From positions 124,001-188,000 of the forward strand of contig NZ_JACSQY010000005.1 of the NCBI RefSeq assembly GCF_014836415.1: 64,000 nt of DNA, read 5' to 3'. The DNA is from Sporosarcina gallistercoris. Lineage in GTDB: Bacteria; Bacillota; Bacilli; Bacillales_A; Planococcaceae. Positions within the stretch are counted from its first letter, which is position 1. Each line of letters begins with the position of its first letter. The translations under genes were made by a program, and so were the position numbers. Shown here in pieces: positions 18,115 through 29,418 of the stretch. The notes below the pieces were generated by a model. It was not told where the DNA came from. It made no database searches and saw only the letters and a program-made list of their open reading frames with translations.

Positions 18115-19036
18115 CCATTTCAGCCTTTACTCGTTGAATGACTTCTGCTGCCCCTTCTTTACGGAGGACACTTGAAACGACTCTCCCCGCTTCTACAGGA
18201 GTTTCAGCTTTAGCCGTATGACGATACACTTCTGAACCGTCCGGAGCGGCGATGAAGCCAGTCAATTCGATACCATCGTCTTTCTGTTGCGCAAAACCGC
18301 CAATCGGCACTTGGCACGATCCGTCCATTTCGCGGAGGAATGTACGTTCCGCTTCTACTTCTCTGAATGTCTGTTCATCATTCATTTTTGCAAGTTCTGC
18401 AAGAAGTTCTGCATCATCTGAACGGCATTCAATCGATAAGGCACCTTGACCGACCGCCGGAATGCAATCTTCCAGACTCATGTATTCCGTAATGATTTCA
18501 TCGCTCCAGCCCATACGTTTAAGTCCGGATGCAGCGAGTAGGATGGCATCATATTCACCGTCCTGCATTTTCTTCAATCGCGTGTCAATGTTGCCGCGGA
18601 TCCATTTGATCTCTAGATCTGGACGGAGCAAGAGGAGCTGAGAACTTCTGCGCAAACTGGAAGTCCCGACCACTGCACCGGCAGGAAGGTCTTTAAATGC
18701 AACATTGCCATTTGAAATGAAAGCATCTCGCGGGTCTACACGTTTAGGGATACAGCCGACAATCAAGCCTTCCGGTAAGACGGATGGCATATCTTTCATA
18801 CTATGTACAGCAAAATCGATTTCTTTATCAAACAATGCTTGCTGGATTTCTTTAACGAATAAGCCTTTTCCGCCGACTTTAGACAGTTGAACGTCAACAA
18901 TGCGATCGCCTTTTGTAACGATTTCTTTCACTTCAAAGTCAAATGGCACATCCAATGCCTTCATTTGATCGATGAACCAATTCGTTTGGGTTAACGCAAG
19001 CTTACTTCTCCGTGAACCGACAATTATTTTTCTCAA
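18104..19036 (-). CDS. hemC: Porphobilinogen deaminase (hydroxymethylbilane synthase)
   Basis: HemC links four porphobilinogens into hydroxymethylbilane. The 310-residue protein has [18 protein letters not shown], the arginine-rich GTSSLRR segment and the dipyrromethane cofactor cysteine in [10 protein letters not shown] (about 240). Translation begins at TTG, with GGAAGGAAG 6-8 bases upstream. Confidence 0.97.
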   Translation of the reverse strand: MRKIIVGSRRSKLALTQTNWFIDQMKALDVPFDFEVKEIVTKGDRIVDVQLSKVGGKGLFVKEIQQALFDKEIDFAVHSMKDMPSVLPEGLIVGCIPKRVDPRDAFISNGNVAFKDLPAGAVVGTSSLRRSSQLLLLRPDLEIKWIRGNIDTRLKKMQDGEYDAILLAASGLKRMGWSDEIITEYMSLEDCIPAVGQGALSIECRSDDAELLAELAKMNDEQTFREVEAERTFLREMDGSCQVPIGGFAQQKDDGIELTGFIAAPDGSEVYRHTAKAETPVEAGRVVSSVLRKEGAAEVIQRVKAEMDGQ

Positions 19037-19093
19037 TGTAATCTTCCTTCCCGAAGTGAATGATACGTACTAAGTGGTTTGGACTTCTCAACT

Positions 19094-19924
19094 TTATAAC
19101 CAAAAATGGAATTGGGATAGTTTACTGCCCAAAAAGAAATTGATGATGAGTAAAACAAATGCAAAAATCGTTGCCCATGCAAAATCAGCAGCTTTCACTT
19201 TTCCGCTTCTATTTAAGAAAAGCAGCACACCGTAAACAAGCAGCAAAAAGAATGACCCAATAATCTTTATGTCGAATATCGTCCAATCGGAAAGTGCTGT
19301 GTATGCCCACTGAATGCCTAATATCAGGCTCACCAGCAATACCGGGATGCCTGTATAGATTGCAGCTTTCATCCCTGTCATCGCGTGCTGCAGAGAAGGC
19401 AACCGACTGAATTGCGAAGTGAATTTCTTCTTCTTCAGTAAATTATAGACGAGCAAGTATAGAATCGCGAAAACAAAAGCCATAGCAAACGCCGCATAAG
19501 AGAGAATGGCGAATGTTATATGGATGAATAACAGTTCAGATATAAGCGAGTCCCCGACTCCTGAAGATGCTACATGGGCAGGCGCAAATATATGAATCGT
19601 CATAAAACAGAAAGCAATTACATTCAAAAAGAATCCTGCATAGCTCAAGCTATACTTCAGTTGAATGCCAAGCGACAACGTGATGAGTACCCAGGCAAAG
19701 AAGTACACCCCTTCATAAAGGGATAACACTGGTAATTGCCTCGTCACTATGAGAGCGTGCAATAGGAAACCGGTTTGCATGAAAAATACAATCACAGTCA
19801 GCCAAAATGCGCTTCTCTGAGCACGAGGATCTTTGTTTAAATAATCCACAAAATAAAAAATCAGGCTGACGGCGTAAAGGATGAGCATAGCTTCCTGAAG
19901 CCGCGCCATCGTCATTTCAACCAT
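19094..19924 (-). CDS. hemX: HemX, CcsA-like membrane protein of the haem operon
   Basis: This polytopic protein (276 residues, about eight membrane helices) is the HemX member of the cytochrome c assembly/CcsA-like family, known in B. subtilis to lower HemA level. The ATG at 19924 follows an AGAGGTGG site and gives MVEMTMARLQEA; the longer frame lacks a site. It lies between hemA and hemC as in B. subtilis. Confidence 0.92.
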   Translation of the reverse strand: MVEMTMARLQEAMLILYAVSLIFYFVDYLNKDPRAQRSAFWLTVIVFFMQTGFLLHALIVTRQLPVLSLYEGVYFFAWVLITLSLGIQLKYSLSYAGFFLNVIAFCFMTIHIFAPAHVASSGVGDSLISELLFIHITFAILSYAAFAMAFVFAILYLLVYNLLKKKKFTSQFSRLPSLQHAMTGMKAAIYTGIPVLLVSLILGIQWAYTALSDWTIFDIKIIGSFFLLLVYGVLLFLNRSGKVKAADFAWATIFAFVLLIINFFLGSKLSQFHFWL

Positions 19925-20011
19925 AGGCCACCTCTGCCTTTCTGTCAAAAAAGCCACTTCCGCATCGGCCGACTAGAGAAGCGGGATGGGAAATGACTTT
20001 GTGGAACACAC

Positions 20012-21376
20012 TCAATATGTCAAATCAGGCTGTAAACCGGAATTTTGGGAAGCTCCGGCTTCCTGTTCCGCTTTTTGCTGTTGTACCTGAAAATTCTTTT
20101 CTTGTTCAACCTCTTCTTCAATACCGAAAATAGATTGGAACAGCTCCAGTTTTTCTGCCGATTTAGCATCCGTCGCAAATTCCTTAGCCTGTAAAATCGG
20201 TTCTTTCAGCAACTGGTTAATGATCGATTTTGTATGTTTGCTCAGCACTTTCTTCTCACGATCAGTCAGGTCAGGCATTTTGTTTTCGATACTCGCCATT
20301 GTTTCCGCTTGGATACTGAGCGCTTTCTTCCGTAATGCCGTAATGACGGGCACAACACCAAGCGTCGCAAGCCATTCTTTGAACATGACCACTTCTCCAC
20401 GGATGATCATCTGGATTTCTTCTGCTGCCTCTTTACGCTGCGCTAGGTTCGCTTCCACGATTCCTTGCATATCATCGATGTCATAGAGGAACATATTCGG
20501 TAAATCTCCGATACGCGGATCCATATCACGCGGAACCGCAATGTCGACTAGGAACAGCGGACGCCCTTTACGAAGACGCTCAACAAACTGCATAAGTTCG
20601 TAGTCGATGACGTAATCCTTTGAGCCCGTGCTGCTGATCAAAATGTCAACATCGAGCAGCGTACATTGCAATTCCTGTAGGGACTTTGCGTTTCCATCAA
20701 ACTGTGTTGCCAATTCCTCCGCTTTAGAAAACGTCCGATTGAGCACAGTGATTTTACCGACTCCGCTACCTTGCAAGTTTTTAATCGTCAGCTCACCCAT
20801 TTCACCTGCACCTAAAATGGCAATGTGCTTGTGCTTCAACGAACCGAAAATCTTTTTCCCAAGCTCGACAGCAGCATATGACACAGAGACTGCATTTTCG
20901 CCAATTGCAGTTTCAGCATGAGCACGTTTTGCAACAGTTATCGCTTGTTTGAACAACTCATTGAAAATCGTACCTGTCGTACCGATTTCCTGCGCTTTCA
21001 AAAAGCTCGTTCTGACTTGGCCGAGAATTTGTGTTTCACCTAGCACCATCGAATCGATACCTGAAGCGACTGACATAAGGTGTTCAATCGCCTCGTCCTC
21101 TTCTTTGATGATCAAGTGGTTCGCAAACGATTCCAGCGGAAGTTCAAACCACTCCGCTAAAAAGTTTTTCACATAATAACGTCCAGTATGAAGCTGGTCT
21201 ACAACTGCATATATTTCAGTCCGATTGCACGTCGAAACGATAATATTTTCTAAAATACTTTTAGTCGATTGCAAAGTTTCCATAGCGTGCGGCAAATCAG
21301 CTTCGTTAAACGAAAGTTTTTCCCTGATTTCTACCGGCGCTGTCCTGTGATTGACTCCGATAGCGAGTAGTTTCAC
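20012..21376 (-). CDS. hemA: Glutamyl-tRNA reductase
   Basis: HemA reduces Glu-tRNA to glutamate-1-semialdehyde with NADPH, the first and regulated step of haem synthesis. The 454-residue protein has the catalytic cysteine in [11 protein letters not shown] (about 50), the nucleotide loop GAGEMGELT (about 190) and a long C-terminal dimerisation helix (about 315-425). A Gln/Glu-rich tail of 25 residues extends past the usual end. Start GTG with AAAGGTG upstream. First gene of the haem operon. Confidence 0.97.
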   Translation of the reverse strand: MKLLAIGVNHRTAPVEIREKLSFNEADLPHAMETLQSTKSILENIIVSTCNRTEIYAVVDQLHTGRYYVKNFLAEWFELPLESFANHLIIKEEDEAIEHLMSVASGIDSMVLGETQILGQVRTSFLKAQEIGTTGTIFNELFKQAITVAKRAHAETAIGENAVSVSYAAVELGKKIFGSLKHKHIAILGAGEMGELTIKNLQGSGVGKITVLNRTFSKAEELATQFDGNAKSLQELQCTLLDVDILISSTGSKDYVIDYELMQFVERLRKGRPLFLVDIAVPRDMDPRIGDLPNMFLYDIDDMQGIVEANLAQRKEAAEEIQMIIRGEVVMFKEWLATLGVVPVITALRKKALSIQAETMASIENKMPDLTDREKKVLSKHTKSIINQLLKEPILQAKEFATDAKSAEKLELFQSIFGIEEEVEQEKNFQVQQQKAEQEAGASQNSGLQPDLTY

Positions 21377-21414
21377 TAGGTGCTCACACCTTTCGCGTCT
21401 ATTTCCTGCTCATA

Positions 21415-21423
21415 AGTATAGCA
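21415..21423 (-). promoter_or_regulatory. Extended -10 promoter element for hemAXCDBL
   Basis: On the minus strand TGCTATACT forms an extended -10 (TGn + TATACT), about 40 bases before hemA. No good -35 box is present, which is normal for this promoter type. Inferred from sequence only. Confidence 0.45.
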
Positions 21424-21570
21424 CACCCTATTATGAGTGAATCCTTTATTTATGAACATCATATGAACGACACAAATTTCGTGCCCCTCTTTATAATTAT
21501 TATAAAGTAAATAGATATAAGATTCCATGGATATGTTTTAATTTTATATAATTGCCAAACAGCATAACAA

Positions 21571-21597
21571 GAAGCAGAGAGTATTATCCTCTGCTTC
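21571..21597 (-). terminator. Stem-loop after ysxC
   Basis: Perfect 9-bp stem GAAGCAGAG with CTCTGCTTC, loop of 9, 19 bases past the ysxC stop. The T tract on the minus strand is weak (TTGTTATG), so termination may be partial. Confidence 0.55.
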
Positions 21598-21615
21598 CTG
21601 TTTCATGTATATGAT

Positions 21616-22203
21616 TTATCTTTGCATTCTGCTTTCGATTTCAGCCCAGACCGCTTCAACACCAATCCCTTTTTCAGAAGAAAATACAAATAATGGGTCG
21701 TCGCCGAGCATATTCAATGTTTCTCGTACAATTTTCTTATGTTTATCCCATTTCCCTTTTGGAATTTTATCCGCTTTCGTTGCAATCACGATTGTAGGAA
21801 TATTGTAGTGGACAAAGAAATTATACATGTTGATGTCATCCGCTGAAGGTGCATGACGAATGTCGACGATTTGAACCGCTGCCACTAAAGGTTCCCTGCC
21901 CGTCAAATATTGTTCGATCATGCCGCCCCATTTTTCTTTTTCAGTTTTGGATACTCTAGCATATCCATATCCAGGTACATCTACAAAGAAGAGTTGCTCT
22001 TCTATTTTATAGAAGTTCAGCGTCTGTGTTTTCCCTGGCTTAGAAGACGTTCGAGCAATATTTCGACGTCCTAACATTTTGTTGATAAAAGAAGATTTAC
22101 CTACGTTTGAACGTCCCGCAAGAGCAAACTCCGGGAAGCCGTCATCCGGATATTGTTCCGGCCTGACCGCACTCATCACCATTTCAACGTTATGCACTTT
22201 CAT
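21616..22203 (-). CDS. ysxC: Ribosome biogenesis GTPase YsxC (EngB)
   Basis: An essential GTPase acting on large ribosomal subunit assembly. The 195-residue protein carries G1 [10 protein letters not shown]3 DVPGYGYA, G4 ATKADK and G5 SSEKG. It overlaps the lon stop by 4 bases (ATGA), so translation is coupled. Confidence 0.97.
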   Translation of the reverse strand: MKVHNVEMVMSAVRPEQYPDDGFPEFALAGRSNVGKSSFINKMLGRRNIARTSSKPGKTQTLNFYKIEEQLFFVDVPGYGYARVSKTEKEKWGGMIEQYLTGREPLVAAVQIVDIRHAPSADDINMYNFFVHYNIPTIVIATKADKIPKGKWDKHKKIVRETLNMLGDDPLFVFSSEKGIGVEAVWAEIESRMQR

Positions 22204-24518
22204 AATTCTCGTTCCTCCAATGCGATCGCCAAAACTTCCTCGGCGTCGTCAACCAATTTAAATGATAACTCCTCACGAATCTCTTCAGGGACGTCATCGA
22301 TATCTCGCTCATTTTCCTTAGGTAAAATAATAACACGTAATCCAGCACGATGTGCACTCAGTGTCTTTTCTTTCAATCCGCCGATCGGTAAAACACGTCC
22401 ACGTAATGTGATTTCACCCGTCATACCTACTTCCCTGTGGATCGGACGATTTGTCAATGCAGAAACTAGCGCTGTTGCAATCGTAACACCTGCTGAAGGA
22501 CCGTCTTTTGGAACAGCACCTTGAGGGACATGAATGTGAATGTCCTTCGTTTCATAGAACGAAGCATCGATACCCAGACTTTCCGCTCTGGAACGGACAT
22601 AGGAAAGTGCAGTTTGCGCAGATTCCTTCATGACATCACCAAGCTTTCCTGTCAGGATCAGTTTACCCTTACCTGGGGAGAGCGATACTTCAATTTGAAG
22701 CGTATCGCCACCAACTGCCGTGTACGCCAGGCCAGTTGCCACGCCGATCTGATTCGTCGTTTCAGCTTGTCCATGACTGAACTTTTTCTTACCGAGGAAA
22801 TTTTCAAGCGTCTTCGAACTGATCGTCACACTTTTCTTTTTCCCGCTGGCGATTAAACGTGCGGACTTCCGACAGACTTGCGCAATCTCACGCTCAAGTG
22901 CACGGACTCCCGCTTCCCTCGTATAATAACGGACGACATCCAGGACAGCCGGCTGCTGGAATTTGACTTGCGTCTTCGTCAACCCATGCTCTTTCAACTG
23001 TTTGGGGATTAAGTGATTCACAGCGATCGCCTTTTTTTCGAGCTCTGTATAACCAGCAATTGAAATGATCTCCATACGATCACGTAACGGTCCAGGAATC
23101 GCACTCAAATCATTCGCCGTTGCAATGAACAACACATTGGATAAGTCATAAGGCTCTTCTATGTAATGATCACTGAATGTACTATTTTGTTCCGGATCCA
23201 GAACCTCCAACATTGCAGAAGACGGATCTCCTCTAAAATCATTGGACATCTTATCGATTTCATCTAGTAAGAATACCGGATTTACAGTTCCAGCTTTTTT
23301 CATCCCTTGAATAATACGGCCTGGCATCGCACCGACATAAGTTCTTCGATGACCACGGATTTCCGACTCATCCCGGACTCCGCCTAGTGAGATCCGAACG
23401 AATTTGCGGTCCAACGATTCAGCAATTGACTTTGCAAGTGATGTTTTTCCGACACCCGGAGGACCTTCGATGCAAAGGATCGGGCCTCGCAGAGACTTCG
23501 TCAATTGGCGTACGGATAAAAATTCAAGGATCCGTTCTTTAACAGAATCGAGACCTTCGTGATCCCTATTTAAAATAGTTTCGGAACGTTCGAGATCCAA
23601 TTGGTCTTTAGAAGCAACGGACCATGGCAAGGAAACGAGCCAATCAATATAAGAACGGATAATTCCGCTTTCCGCAGCTGCAGAAGGGATTTTCTCATAA
23701 CGGTCCAACTCGCGTTCAGCCGTCTCCATAACGTCCTCAGGCATCCCTGACTCGGCAATCCGCTCTCGCAACGCTTCCACTTCGAGACCTTTTCCGTCTT
23801 TATCTCCAAGTTCGGTTTGGATCGCTTTCATCTGTTCACGCAAGTAGAACTCTTTCTGGGTGCGTTCCATCGCTTCGCGGACGCGTTCATTAATCTTTTG
23901 CTCCAGCCCCATGACTTCCTGTTCGTTGAAAAGACGGCTAATCAGCCATTCCAACCGTTCCTTGATGTTGCGGATTTCCAAGATATCTTGTTTCGCCCGA
24001 ATCTTTAAAGGCAAGTGCGACGCAATCGTATCTGCAAGTCTGCCGGGTTCCGCAATGGCCGAGACAGAATTGTAGGCATCTTCAGTAATCCGTTTCGAGA
24101 TTTTTGTATACTTCTTAAAGAGAGTGAGCACGGTGCGCATAAGCGCTTCGGATTCTGAATCGACTGCAGTTGAATCAGGGAACCCGTTCACTGTCACAAC
24201 AGGATATAAATCAGCTTCTTCATAATCCGTCCATTCTGCACGTTCAATCCCTTCGATTAACACCCGATAGGTACCATTCGGCAATTGGGTCATCGATTTA
24301 ACGAGAGCAAGTGTGCCGAGGTGATAAAGGTCATCCGGCTTCGGGTCTTCATCATTCAGATCGATTTGAGTCGCTAAGAATATCAAGTTGTCCTGTGCAA
24401 TTGCATGCTCGATTGCGAAAACGGAACGTTCTCTGCCAACATCTATATGTAAAGTCATCGTCGGGTAAATCAATATGCCTCTAAGAGGAAGAAGCGGTAT
24501 ATTATGTCGTAGTGCCAT
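22200..24518 (-). CDS. lonA: ATP-dependent protease La (LonA)
   Basis: Lon degrades misfolded and regulatory proteins. The 772-residue protein has the N-terminal substrate domain (about 1-300), Walker [10 protein letters not shown] (about 350), Walker [10 protein letters not shown] and the C-terminal protease with the Ser/Lys dyad in [10 protein letters not shown] and PIGGLKEK. The longer frame to 24572 is rejected, since the ATG at 24518 follows GGAGGTG by 8 bases. Unlike B. subtilis, no lonB lies between this gene and clpX. Confidence 0.97.
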   Translation of the reverse strand: MALRHNIPLLPLRGILIYPTMTLHIDVGRERSVFAIEHAIAQDNLIFLATQIDLNDEDPKPDDLYHLGTLALVKSMTQLPNGTYRVLIEGIERAEWTDYEEADLYPVVTVNGFPDSTAVDSESEALMRTVLTLFKKYTKISKRITEDAYNSVSAIAEPGRLADTIASHLPLKIRAKQDILEIRNIKERLEWLISRLFNEQEVMGLEQKINERVREAMERTQKEFYLREQMKAIQTELGDKDGKGLEVEALRERIAESGMPEDVMETAERELDRYEKIPSAAAESGIIRSYIDWLVSLPWSVASKDQLDLERSETILNRDHEGLDSVKERILEFLSVRQLTKSLRGPILCIEGPPGVGKTSLAKSIAESLDRKFVRISLGGVRDESEIRGHRRTYVGAMPGRIIQGMKKAGTVNPVFLLDEIDKMSNDFRGDPSSAMLEVLDPEQNSTFSDHYIEEPYDLSNVLFIATANDLSAIPGPLRDRMEIISIAGYTELEKKAIAVNHLIPKQLKEHGLTKTQVKFQQPAVLDVVRYYTREAGVRALEREIAQVCRKSARLIASGKKKSVTISSKTLENFLGKKKFSHGQAETTNQIGVATGLAYTAVGGDTLQIEVSLSPGKGKLILTGKLGDVMKESAQTALSYVRSRAESLGIDASFYETKDIHIHVPQGAVPKDGPSAGVTIATALVSALTNRPIHREVGMTGEITLRGRVLPIGGLKEKTLSAHRAGLRVIILPKENERDIDDVPEEIREELSFKLVDDAEEVLAIALEEREL

Positions 24519-24583
24519 CGAACAAACACCTCCATCACTAATTTTAACCCATTCACTATGTATTGAATACAATAAGAAATAAG

Positions 24584-24632
24584 GAAAAAAGCTGACCCAT
24601 TGAGCACAAATGCGCCTCCTTTAAGTCAGCTT
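24584..24632 (-). terminator. Terminator of clpX
   Basis: Stem AAGCTGAC with GTCAGCTT and a 28-base loop, followed by T6 on the minus strand, 10 bases after the clpX stop. The large loop makes it weaker than typical. Confidence 0.65.
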
Positions 24633-24641
24633 CTTCCTATT

Positions 24642-25907
24642 TTATGCAGTATGCTTTTCTGAATCGAGTTTCATTTCAGTGCCATCTTCAAGATACAAAA
24701 GCGGCGAACCTCCACCGACAACAGAATCCTTGGTAATGATACATTTTTTAACTTCATCCAGAGATGGTAACTCGTACATCACATCAAGCATAATATTTTC
24801 GATAATGGAACGTAAACCACGAGCACCCGTCTTGCGCTCAATGGACTCTCGAGCAATTTCCAAAAGTGCTTCGTCTTCAAATTGCAATTCAACATCATCC
24901 AGACCGAGCATCTTCTGATATTGTTTTACAATTGCATTTTTTGGCAGTGTCAAGATTTGATAGAGCGTATCCTCACTGAGTTGTTCGAGTGTCGCAATGA
25001 CAGGCAAACGACCGATGAATTCCGGAATGAGACCGAATTGCTGAAGATCTTCCGGAATCATACGTGAAAGTAGAGACCGTTCCTCTTCTGCAGCGTTCGG
25101 ATCAGAACCGAATCCGATCACTTTTTGACCGACACGGCGTTTAATGATTTCGTCAATTCCGTCGAATGCACCGCCGACGATGAACAAAATATTCGTAGTA
25201 TCGATTTGAATGAATTCCTGATGAGGATGCTTCCGGCCACCTTGTGGTGGAACACTGGCAACAGTCCCTTCCAGGATTTTTAGTAGCGCTTGCTGCACAC
25301 CTTCACCTGAAACGTCGCGAGTAATGGATGCGTTCTCGGATTTACGTGCAACTTTATCGATTTCATCGATATAAATGATTCCTTTTTCAGCACGTTCCAC
25401 ATCGAAATCAGCGGATTGGATTAACTTAAGAAGGATGTTCTCGACGTCTTCACCCACGTAACCTGCTTCAGTCAACGAAGTTGCATCCGCAATCGCAAAA
25501 GGAACGTCCAAAATACGCGCAAGTGTTTGCGCAAGGAGTGTTTTACCACTACCGGTTGGTCCAATAAGTACGATGTTGGATTTTGCGAGTTCTACATCAT
25601 CGACTTTACTGCCTGAGTTCACACGCTTGTAATGGTTATAGACCGCAACTGAAAGTGATTTCTTCGCACGATCCTGTCCAATTATATACTCGTCAAGAAT
25701 GGATTGGATTTCCTTTGGTTTAGGAACATCTTTGAATTCGAAACCTTCTTCGAGACCGACTTCTTCTTCAACGATTTCGGCACAAAGTTCAACACATTCG
25801 TCACATATATAAACCCCTTGCCCTGCAACAAGCTTGCGGACTTGGTCCTGCGTCTTGCCACAGAACGAACAGCTCAAATTGTCTTTTTCGTCGTTAAATT
25901 TGAACAA
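24642..25907 (-). CDS. clpX: ATP-dependent Clp protease ATP-binding subunit ClpX
   Basis: ClpX unfolds substrates and feeds them to ClpP. The 421-residue protein has the zinc-binding C4 domain CSFC...CDECVELC (about 12-37), Walker A GPTGSGKT, the pore loop GYVGED, Walker [10 protein letters not shown], the RKH loop and the ClpP-docking IGF loop. The TTG at 25907 is taken as start: it follows AGGGGTG by 6 bases and gives [10 protein letters not shown], matching the B. subtilis N-terminus. The GTG 9 bases further upstream is too close to the site. Confidence 0.97.
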   Translation of the reverse strand: MFKFNDEKDNLSCSFCGKTQDQVRKLVAGQGVYICDECVELCAEIVEEEVGLEEGFEFKDVPKPKEIQSILDEYIIGQDRAKKSLSVAVYNHYKRVNSGSKVDDVELAKSNIVLIGPTGSGKTLLAQTLARILDVPFAIADATSLTEAGYVGEDVENILLKLIQSADFDVERAEKGIIYIDEIDKVARKSENASITRDVSGEGVQQALLKILEGTVASVPPQGGRKHPHQEFIQIDTTNILFIVGGAFDGIDEIIKRRVGQKVIGFGSDPNAAEEERSLLSRMIPEDLQQFGLIPEFIGRLPVIATLEQLSEDTLYQILTLPKNAIVKQYQKMLGLDDVELQFEDEALLEIARESIERKTGARGLRSIIENIMLDVMYELPSLDEVKKCIITKDSVVGGGSPLLYLEDGTEMKLDSEKHTA

Positions 25908-26042
25908 ATTGCTCACCCCTATTCAGTGAAATCTTACAAGATTCCAACTGGTTTTTCAACTATTTCGTTCTTTTGCAGTATGTACACGAGTTTCCTCGCG
26001 CTCGTTACTTAGACAAGTGAATAACTAAACGGCATTAGCAGT

Positions 26043-26171
26043 CTTGATTTCCGCTTCAGGTGGAAGCGAGCTTACAGAATTCAGGTCATGCAACAGTTGC
26101 GGCAGGACGCCGCGACCTTAGGTTGTTTCCATGACAGGTCCCCTCGGAGTCGCCACCTTGCGCTTCAATCA
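26043..26171. repeat. Interspersed about 129-bp repeat element, second copy
   Basis: Read on the minus strand, this segment gives TGATTGAAGCGCAAGGTGG, CGACTCCGAGGGGA and ends CTGAAGCGGAAATCAAG, paralleling the copy at 13730-13857 block by block with a diverged centre. It lies in the clpX-tig gap (25908-26260), about 135 bases upstream of clpX, and has no ORF. Orientation is opposite to the other copy on the chromosome. Confidence 0.7.
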
Positions 26172-26213
26172 TTGGTGTTTTTTCGTTATACATATAACAT
26201 TGCCCATTATATA

Positions 26214-26243
26214 CAAAAACAAGGTACGGCTAGGCGTACCTTG
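26214..26243 (-). terminator. Terminator of tig
   Basis: Stem CAAGGTACG with CGTACCTTG, loop of 6, then TTTTTG on the minus strand, 17 bases after the tig stop. Confidence 0.85.
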
Positions 26244-26260
26244 CATGGAGCGGCTTTGGA

Positions 26261-27559
26261 TTACTCTGCAGCTGCTTCTGTGATTTTAGCGTTGTCCACT
26301 AGAAGTTGAACTGTTTTGTTGAAACGAAGATCGTTTTCGAGCATTTCAGTACCGCCTAGAGCAGTTTTGATTTGTTCGATGTCCATGTTGAATTGCTCTG
26401 ACATTTTGTTAAGTTCTTCGTTGATTTCTTCTTCAGTGACTTCGATGTTTTCTTCTTTGCCGATCGCTTCAAGTGTAAGTGATACACGTACGCGGCTTAC
26501 AGCGTCGTCATGCATTTGCTTACGAAGTGATGCTTCGTCTTGTCCAGAGAACTGGTAGTACAAGTCAAGGTTCATACCTTGCATTTGAAGGCGTTGTCCG
26601 AACTCATCTACCATACGGTTCGTTTCGGATTCAACCATTTCTTCAGGTACTTCGAATTCAGCGTTGCGTGCAGCCGCTTCTACGAGGTCGTCGCGAAGTG
26701 CTGTTTCAGATGCTGAGCTCTTTTCAGTTTCCAGGTTTTCTTTCATTTTCTTACGGAGTTCGTCCACTGTTTCAACGTTCTCGTCCATTTCTTTAGCAAG
26801 TTCATCATTCAGCTCAGGAACTTCTTTTGCTTTCACTTCGTTGATTTTCACTTTGAATACTGCTGGCTTACCTGCAAGTTCAGCTGCGTGGTATTCTTCA
26901 GGGAACGTCAATTCAACGTCTTTCTCGTCACCCGTTTTCAAGCCGATCAATTGCTCTTCGAAGCCAGGGATGAATGAACCTGATCCAATTGCAAGATCAT
27001 AGCTCTCAGCTTTTCCACCTTCGAATGCTTCTCCTTCAGAGTAGCCGTCGAAGTCGATGTTTGCTGTATCGCCTTCTTCGATTGCGCCGTCTTCTTTAAC
27101 GACCATTTCAGCCATTGACTCACGGCGAGTTTGTAGTTCCATGTCGATTTCTTCATCTGTAACTTTTGTCTCTTGGCGTGTTGCTTCAAGGCCTTTGTAT
27201 TCGCCTAATTTTACTTCCGGTTTAAGAGGGACGATAGCTGTAAATACAACCGGCTCGCCTTTTTCAAGCTTTTCGATGTCGATTTCTGGAGATGCAATCG
27301 GCTCAAGGCCTTCTGCACGTACAGCTGCATCGTATGCTACTGGAAGAACGATATCGATTGCATCGTTGTAAAGTGCTTCTTCCCCGTACATTTTGTTGAA
27401 CATTTTACGCGGCATTTTACCTTTACGGAATCCAGGCGCGTTCACTTGCTTAACGACCTTTTTGAATGCCTTGTCCAATCCTTCGTTAAAAGTCTCCACT
27501 GAAACTTCAAACGTTAACTTCCCTTTGTTACCTTCTTGTTTTTCCCATTTAACTGACAT
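26261..27559 (-). CDS. tig: Trigger factor, ribosome-associated chaperone
   Basis: Trigger factor folds nascent chains and has peptidyl-prolyl isomerase activity. The 432-residue protein shows the ribosome-docking motif [10 protein letters not shown] (about 42), a central FKBP-like domain (about 155-245) and a helical C-terminal arm domain. ATG at 27559 follows GGAGGTA by about 8 bases; the longer frame lacks a site. Next to clpX as in B. subtilis. Confidence 0.97.
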   Translation of the reverse strand: MSVKWEKQEGNKGKLTFEVSVETFNEGLDKAFKKVVKQVNAPGFRKGKMPRKMFNKMYGEEALYNDAIDIVLPVAYDAAVRAEGLEPIASPEIDIEKLEKGEPVVFTAIVPLKPEVKLGEYKGLEATRQETKVTDEEIDMELQTRRESMAEMVVKEDGAIEEGDTANIDFDGYSEGEAFEGGKAESYDLAIGSGSFIPGFEEQLIGLKTGDEKDVELTFPEEYHAAELAGKPAVFKVKINEVKAKEVPELNDELAKEMDENVETVDELRKKMKENLETEKSSASETALRDDLVEAAARNAEFEVPEEMVESETNRMVDEFGQRLQMQGMNLDLYYQFSGQDEASLRKQMHDDAVSRVRVSLTLEAIGKEENIEVTEEEINEELNKMSEQFNMDIEQIKTALGGTEMLENDLRFNKTVQLLVDNAKITEAAAE

Positions 27560-27662
27560 CTTTTCATACCTCCGAATCATAGTGACGAATATATTTTGTA
27601 CCGTTTATACGCCATTGACAACCATCTCAGTATATCATAGTCTCTTTATCTTTCAAGAAATT

Positions 27663-28640
27663 TCATTCAACCGCTTCACCGGAGTCTTGATCGACCTCAA
27701 AAATCAGCTTGTGCAAGGCGGTTTGAGGGAGTGGTGTTCCTTCAAATAGAAAGGCGGAATAATTTTCATAAGCACTGGCAACAGCTTCAGCTGGGACACC
27801 CCAATCGAGCGGATAGCTGACCAAGGCGAATTTTCTTACAGCCTCTTCTATAAGTGATAGTCTGGAAGGATCTTTGTCCAAGGAGTCTTGCAGTAAAGCA
27901 AAAATCTCTTTAGATACAGCGTCTTCGCCGGGTAGCGGCAGCTCGGAAGGAATAACGCTGAGTCCTCTGCCAAATTTCCGGATAACGAGGGGGTTTTCGT
28001 ATCCTGTATTTCGCAATAAAACTAAAGCGACTGTTCGCAGCACAGGTGGAAGTTCATCATGAACCGCAATTTCAGCGAGCAGGGATTGAGAATTCTCAGC
28101 TCCGTTGTTTTCAAGCTGTGCGAGCATTTGTTGTTGTTGAAATCCATCCATTTGTAAAAACGACTCAAACGAAACCGTTTCTTTCGGCTGCATTGAAAAG
28201 TCGTCTGTAAAACGGCTTAATAACCTTCCATTCAGTTCGCGCAGATAGATAAACTTCTGCTTCAACTCACTTGGAATGACTCCTTCGTCCAGAAGAGCTC
28301 CAATGGTGTCTTCCACTTCCACATAATCCTGAAGTTGCATACAAATCGCCAGGTACAATTCCATCGCTTCAAAGTATTCACTCATATCACTTTGCAACCA
28401 CTGAGCGGCGTATGTCTTCGCTTGCTCGAATGCTTTCGTTTCATAGTATGCAACTGCAAGTATTCCAGGTAGTTCAGATAAGTTCGGGGCAATCTCAAGA
28501 AGCTGTTCCGAAATACGGACAGCTTCTTCAAATTCCTCTGCCTGCATGGCATCTTCGGCTTGGTCTAGCAATCGCTCCACCGTTCCGGGAAAGACAATCA
28601 TATTGCCTTTTTTATGCAGTCTTTTCCGTTTGCGTTTCAC
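27663..28640 (-). CDS. ysoA: TPR-containing protein, YsoA-like
   Basis: This 325-residue acidic protein is helical, with tetratricopeptide-like repeats at about residues 20-110 and no catalytic motif. Its place next to tig matches ysoA of B. subtilis. Two GTG starts are possible; the one at 28640 has AGGTGA 5-6 bases upstream and gives a basic MKRKRKRLHKK N-terminus, while the one at 28649 lies inside that site. Function unknown; a scaffold role is the family default. Confidence 0.75.
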   Translation of the reverse strand: MKRKRKRLHKKGNMIVFPGTVERLLDQAEDAMQAEEFEEAVRISEQLLEIAPNLSELPGILAVAYYETKAFEQAKTYAAQWLQSDMSEYFEAMELYLAICMQLQDYVEVEDTIGALLDEGVIPSELKQKFIYLRELNGRLLSRFTDDFSMQPKETVSFESFLQMDGFQQQQMLAQLENNGAENSQSLLAEIAVHDELPPVLRTVALVLLRNTGYENPLVIRKFGRGLSVIPSELPLPGEDAVSKEIFALLQDSLDKDPSRLSLIEEAVRKFALVSYPLDWGVPAEAVASAYENYSAFLFEGTPLPQTALHKLIFEVDQDSGEAVE

Positions 28641-28714
28641 GTCCGTCACCTGCTTTCAATGATACTATAGCACAGCATTTCCCCTGTGCGCATGTTCGAC
28701 GGAAGATCACGTGT

Positions 28715-29251
28715 TCATTCTTTTAGGGGGACCAATATTTTTTCCACTTCGACACCTTCATAACTCAGTCGATTTTCAATAGGAGGAAGAAACTTCATAA
28801 ATAATCGATTCATAGTGAGTGTTAACATGACGTCATCGTCAAACTTAAAATCGAACTCCGAATTACCATCCTTTGCCGGCACGGACCTATATACTGCTTC
28901 CTCCACTTCCCCCCAAGAATACGAATGAGGGTGAAAGGATAGTAGCGGGCGATATGTTATTCCGTCATCCGATAACATCGTATAGTTCAGTGAAGCTATG
29001 TAAAAACTAGCACATGCCAATATCGTTAACCCTACACTTATAATTAAAGACTTTTTGCTCATATACATTATATATAGAACGAAAGCTGCAGCAATAAGAA
29101 GAGCAAAACCTACCGCATATACTGTGTAAACGCCGAAAGATACAAATATAAACCAACTTCCCGATTTGAAGTAAATGGAGTTCGCTATAAAATTGGGTAA
29201 CAAAAAGACAGCAAATGGTGCCAGTAATAATAAGGAAATCCCGATAACCAT
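28715..29251 (-). CDS. Hypothetical membrane protein
   Basis: This 178-residue protein has about three membrane segments in residues 1-95 and a cytoplasmic or external domain with WGEVEEAVYR and a D/F-rich FDFKFDDDV stretch. This is the layout of small membrane proteins with a C-terminal PH-like domain, but I do not recognise a named family. It has a GGAG site about 10 bases before ATG. Isolated gene between ysoA and a GNAT enzyme. Confidence 0.6.
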   Translation of the reverse strand: MVIGISLLLLAPFAVFLLPNFIANSIYFKSGSWFIFVSFGVYTVYAVGFALLIAAAFVLYIMYMSKKSLIISVGLTILACASFYIASLNYTMLSDDGITYRPLLSFHPHSYSWGEVEEAVYRSVPAKDGNSEFDFKFDDDVMLTLTMNRLFMKFLPPIENRLSYEGVEVEKILVPLKE

Positions 29252-29418
29252 CGGGATATGTCTCCGTTCTGTATGAATGCTGATCCACTTCCTTGTACAG
29301 TTTTTACCGATCGAATTCTAGAAATTTCATATATCGCCACTATGAATGTTTAACGAATAACCGCAACACATGTCGTTCCTCTAGAAGAATCTATCACTGT
29401 TCCGGCTAGCTAAACTTC

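Noticed and set aside
21616-27559. A hidden lonB between lon and clpX
   Set aside because: The gap from 24519 to 24641 holds only a terminator and leader; no coding sequence exists there.
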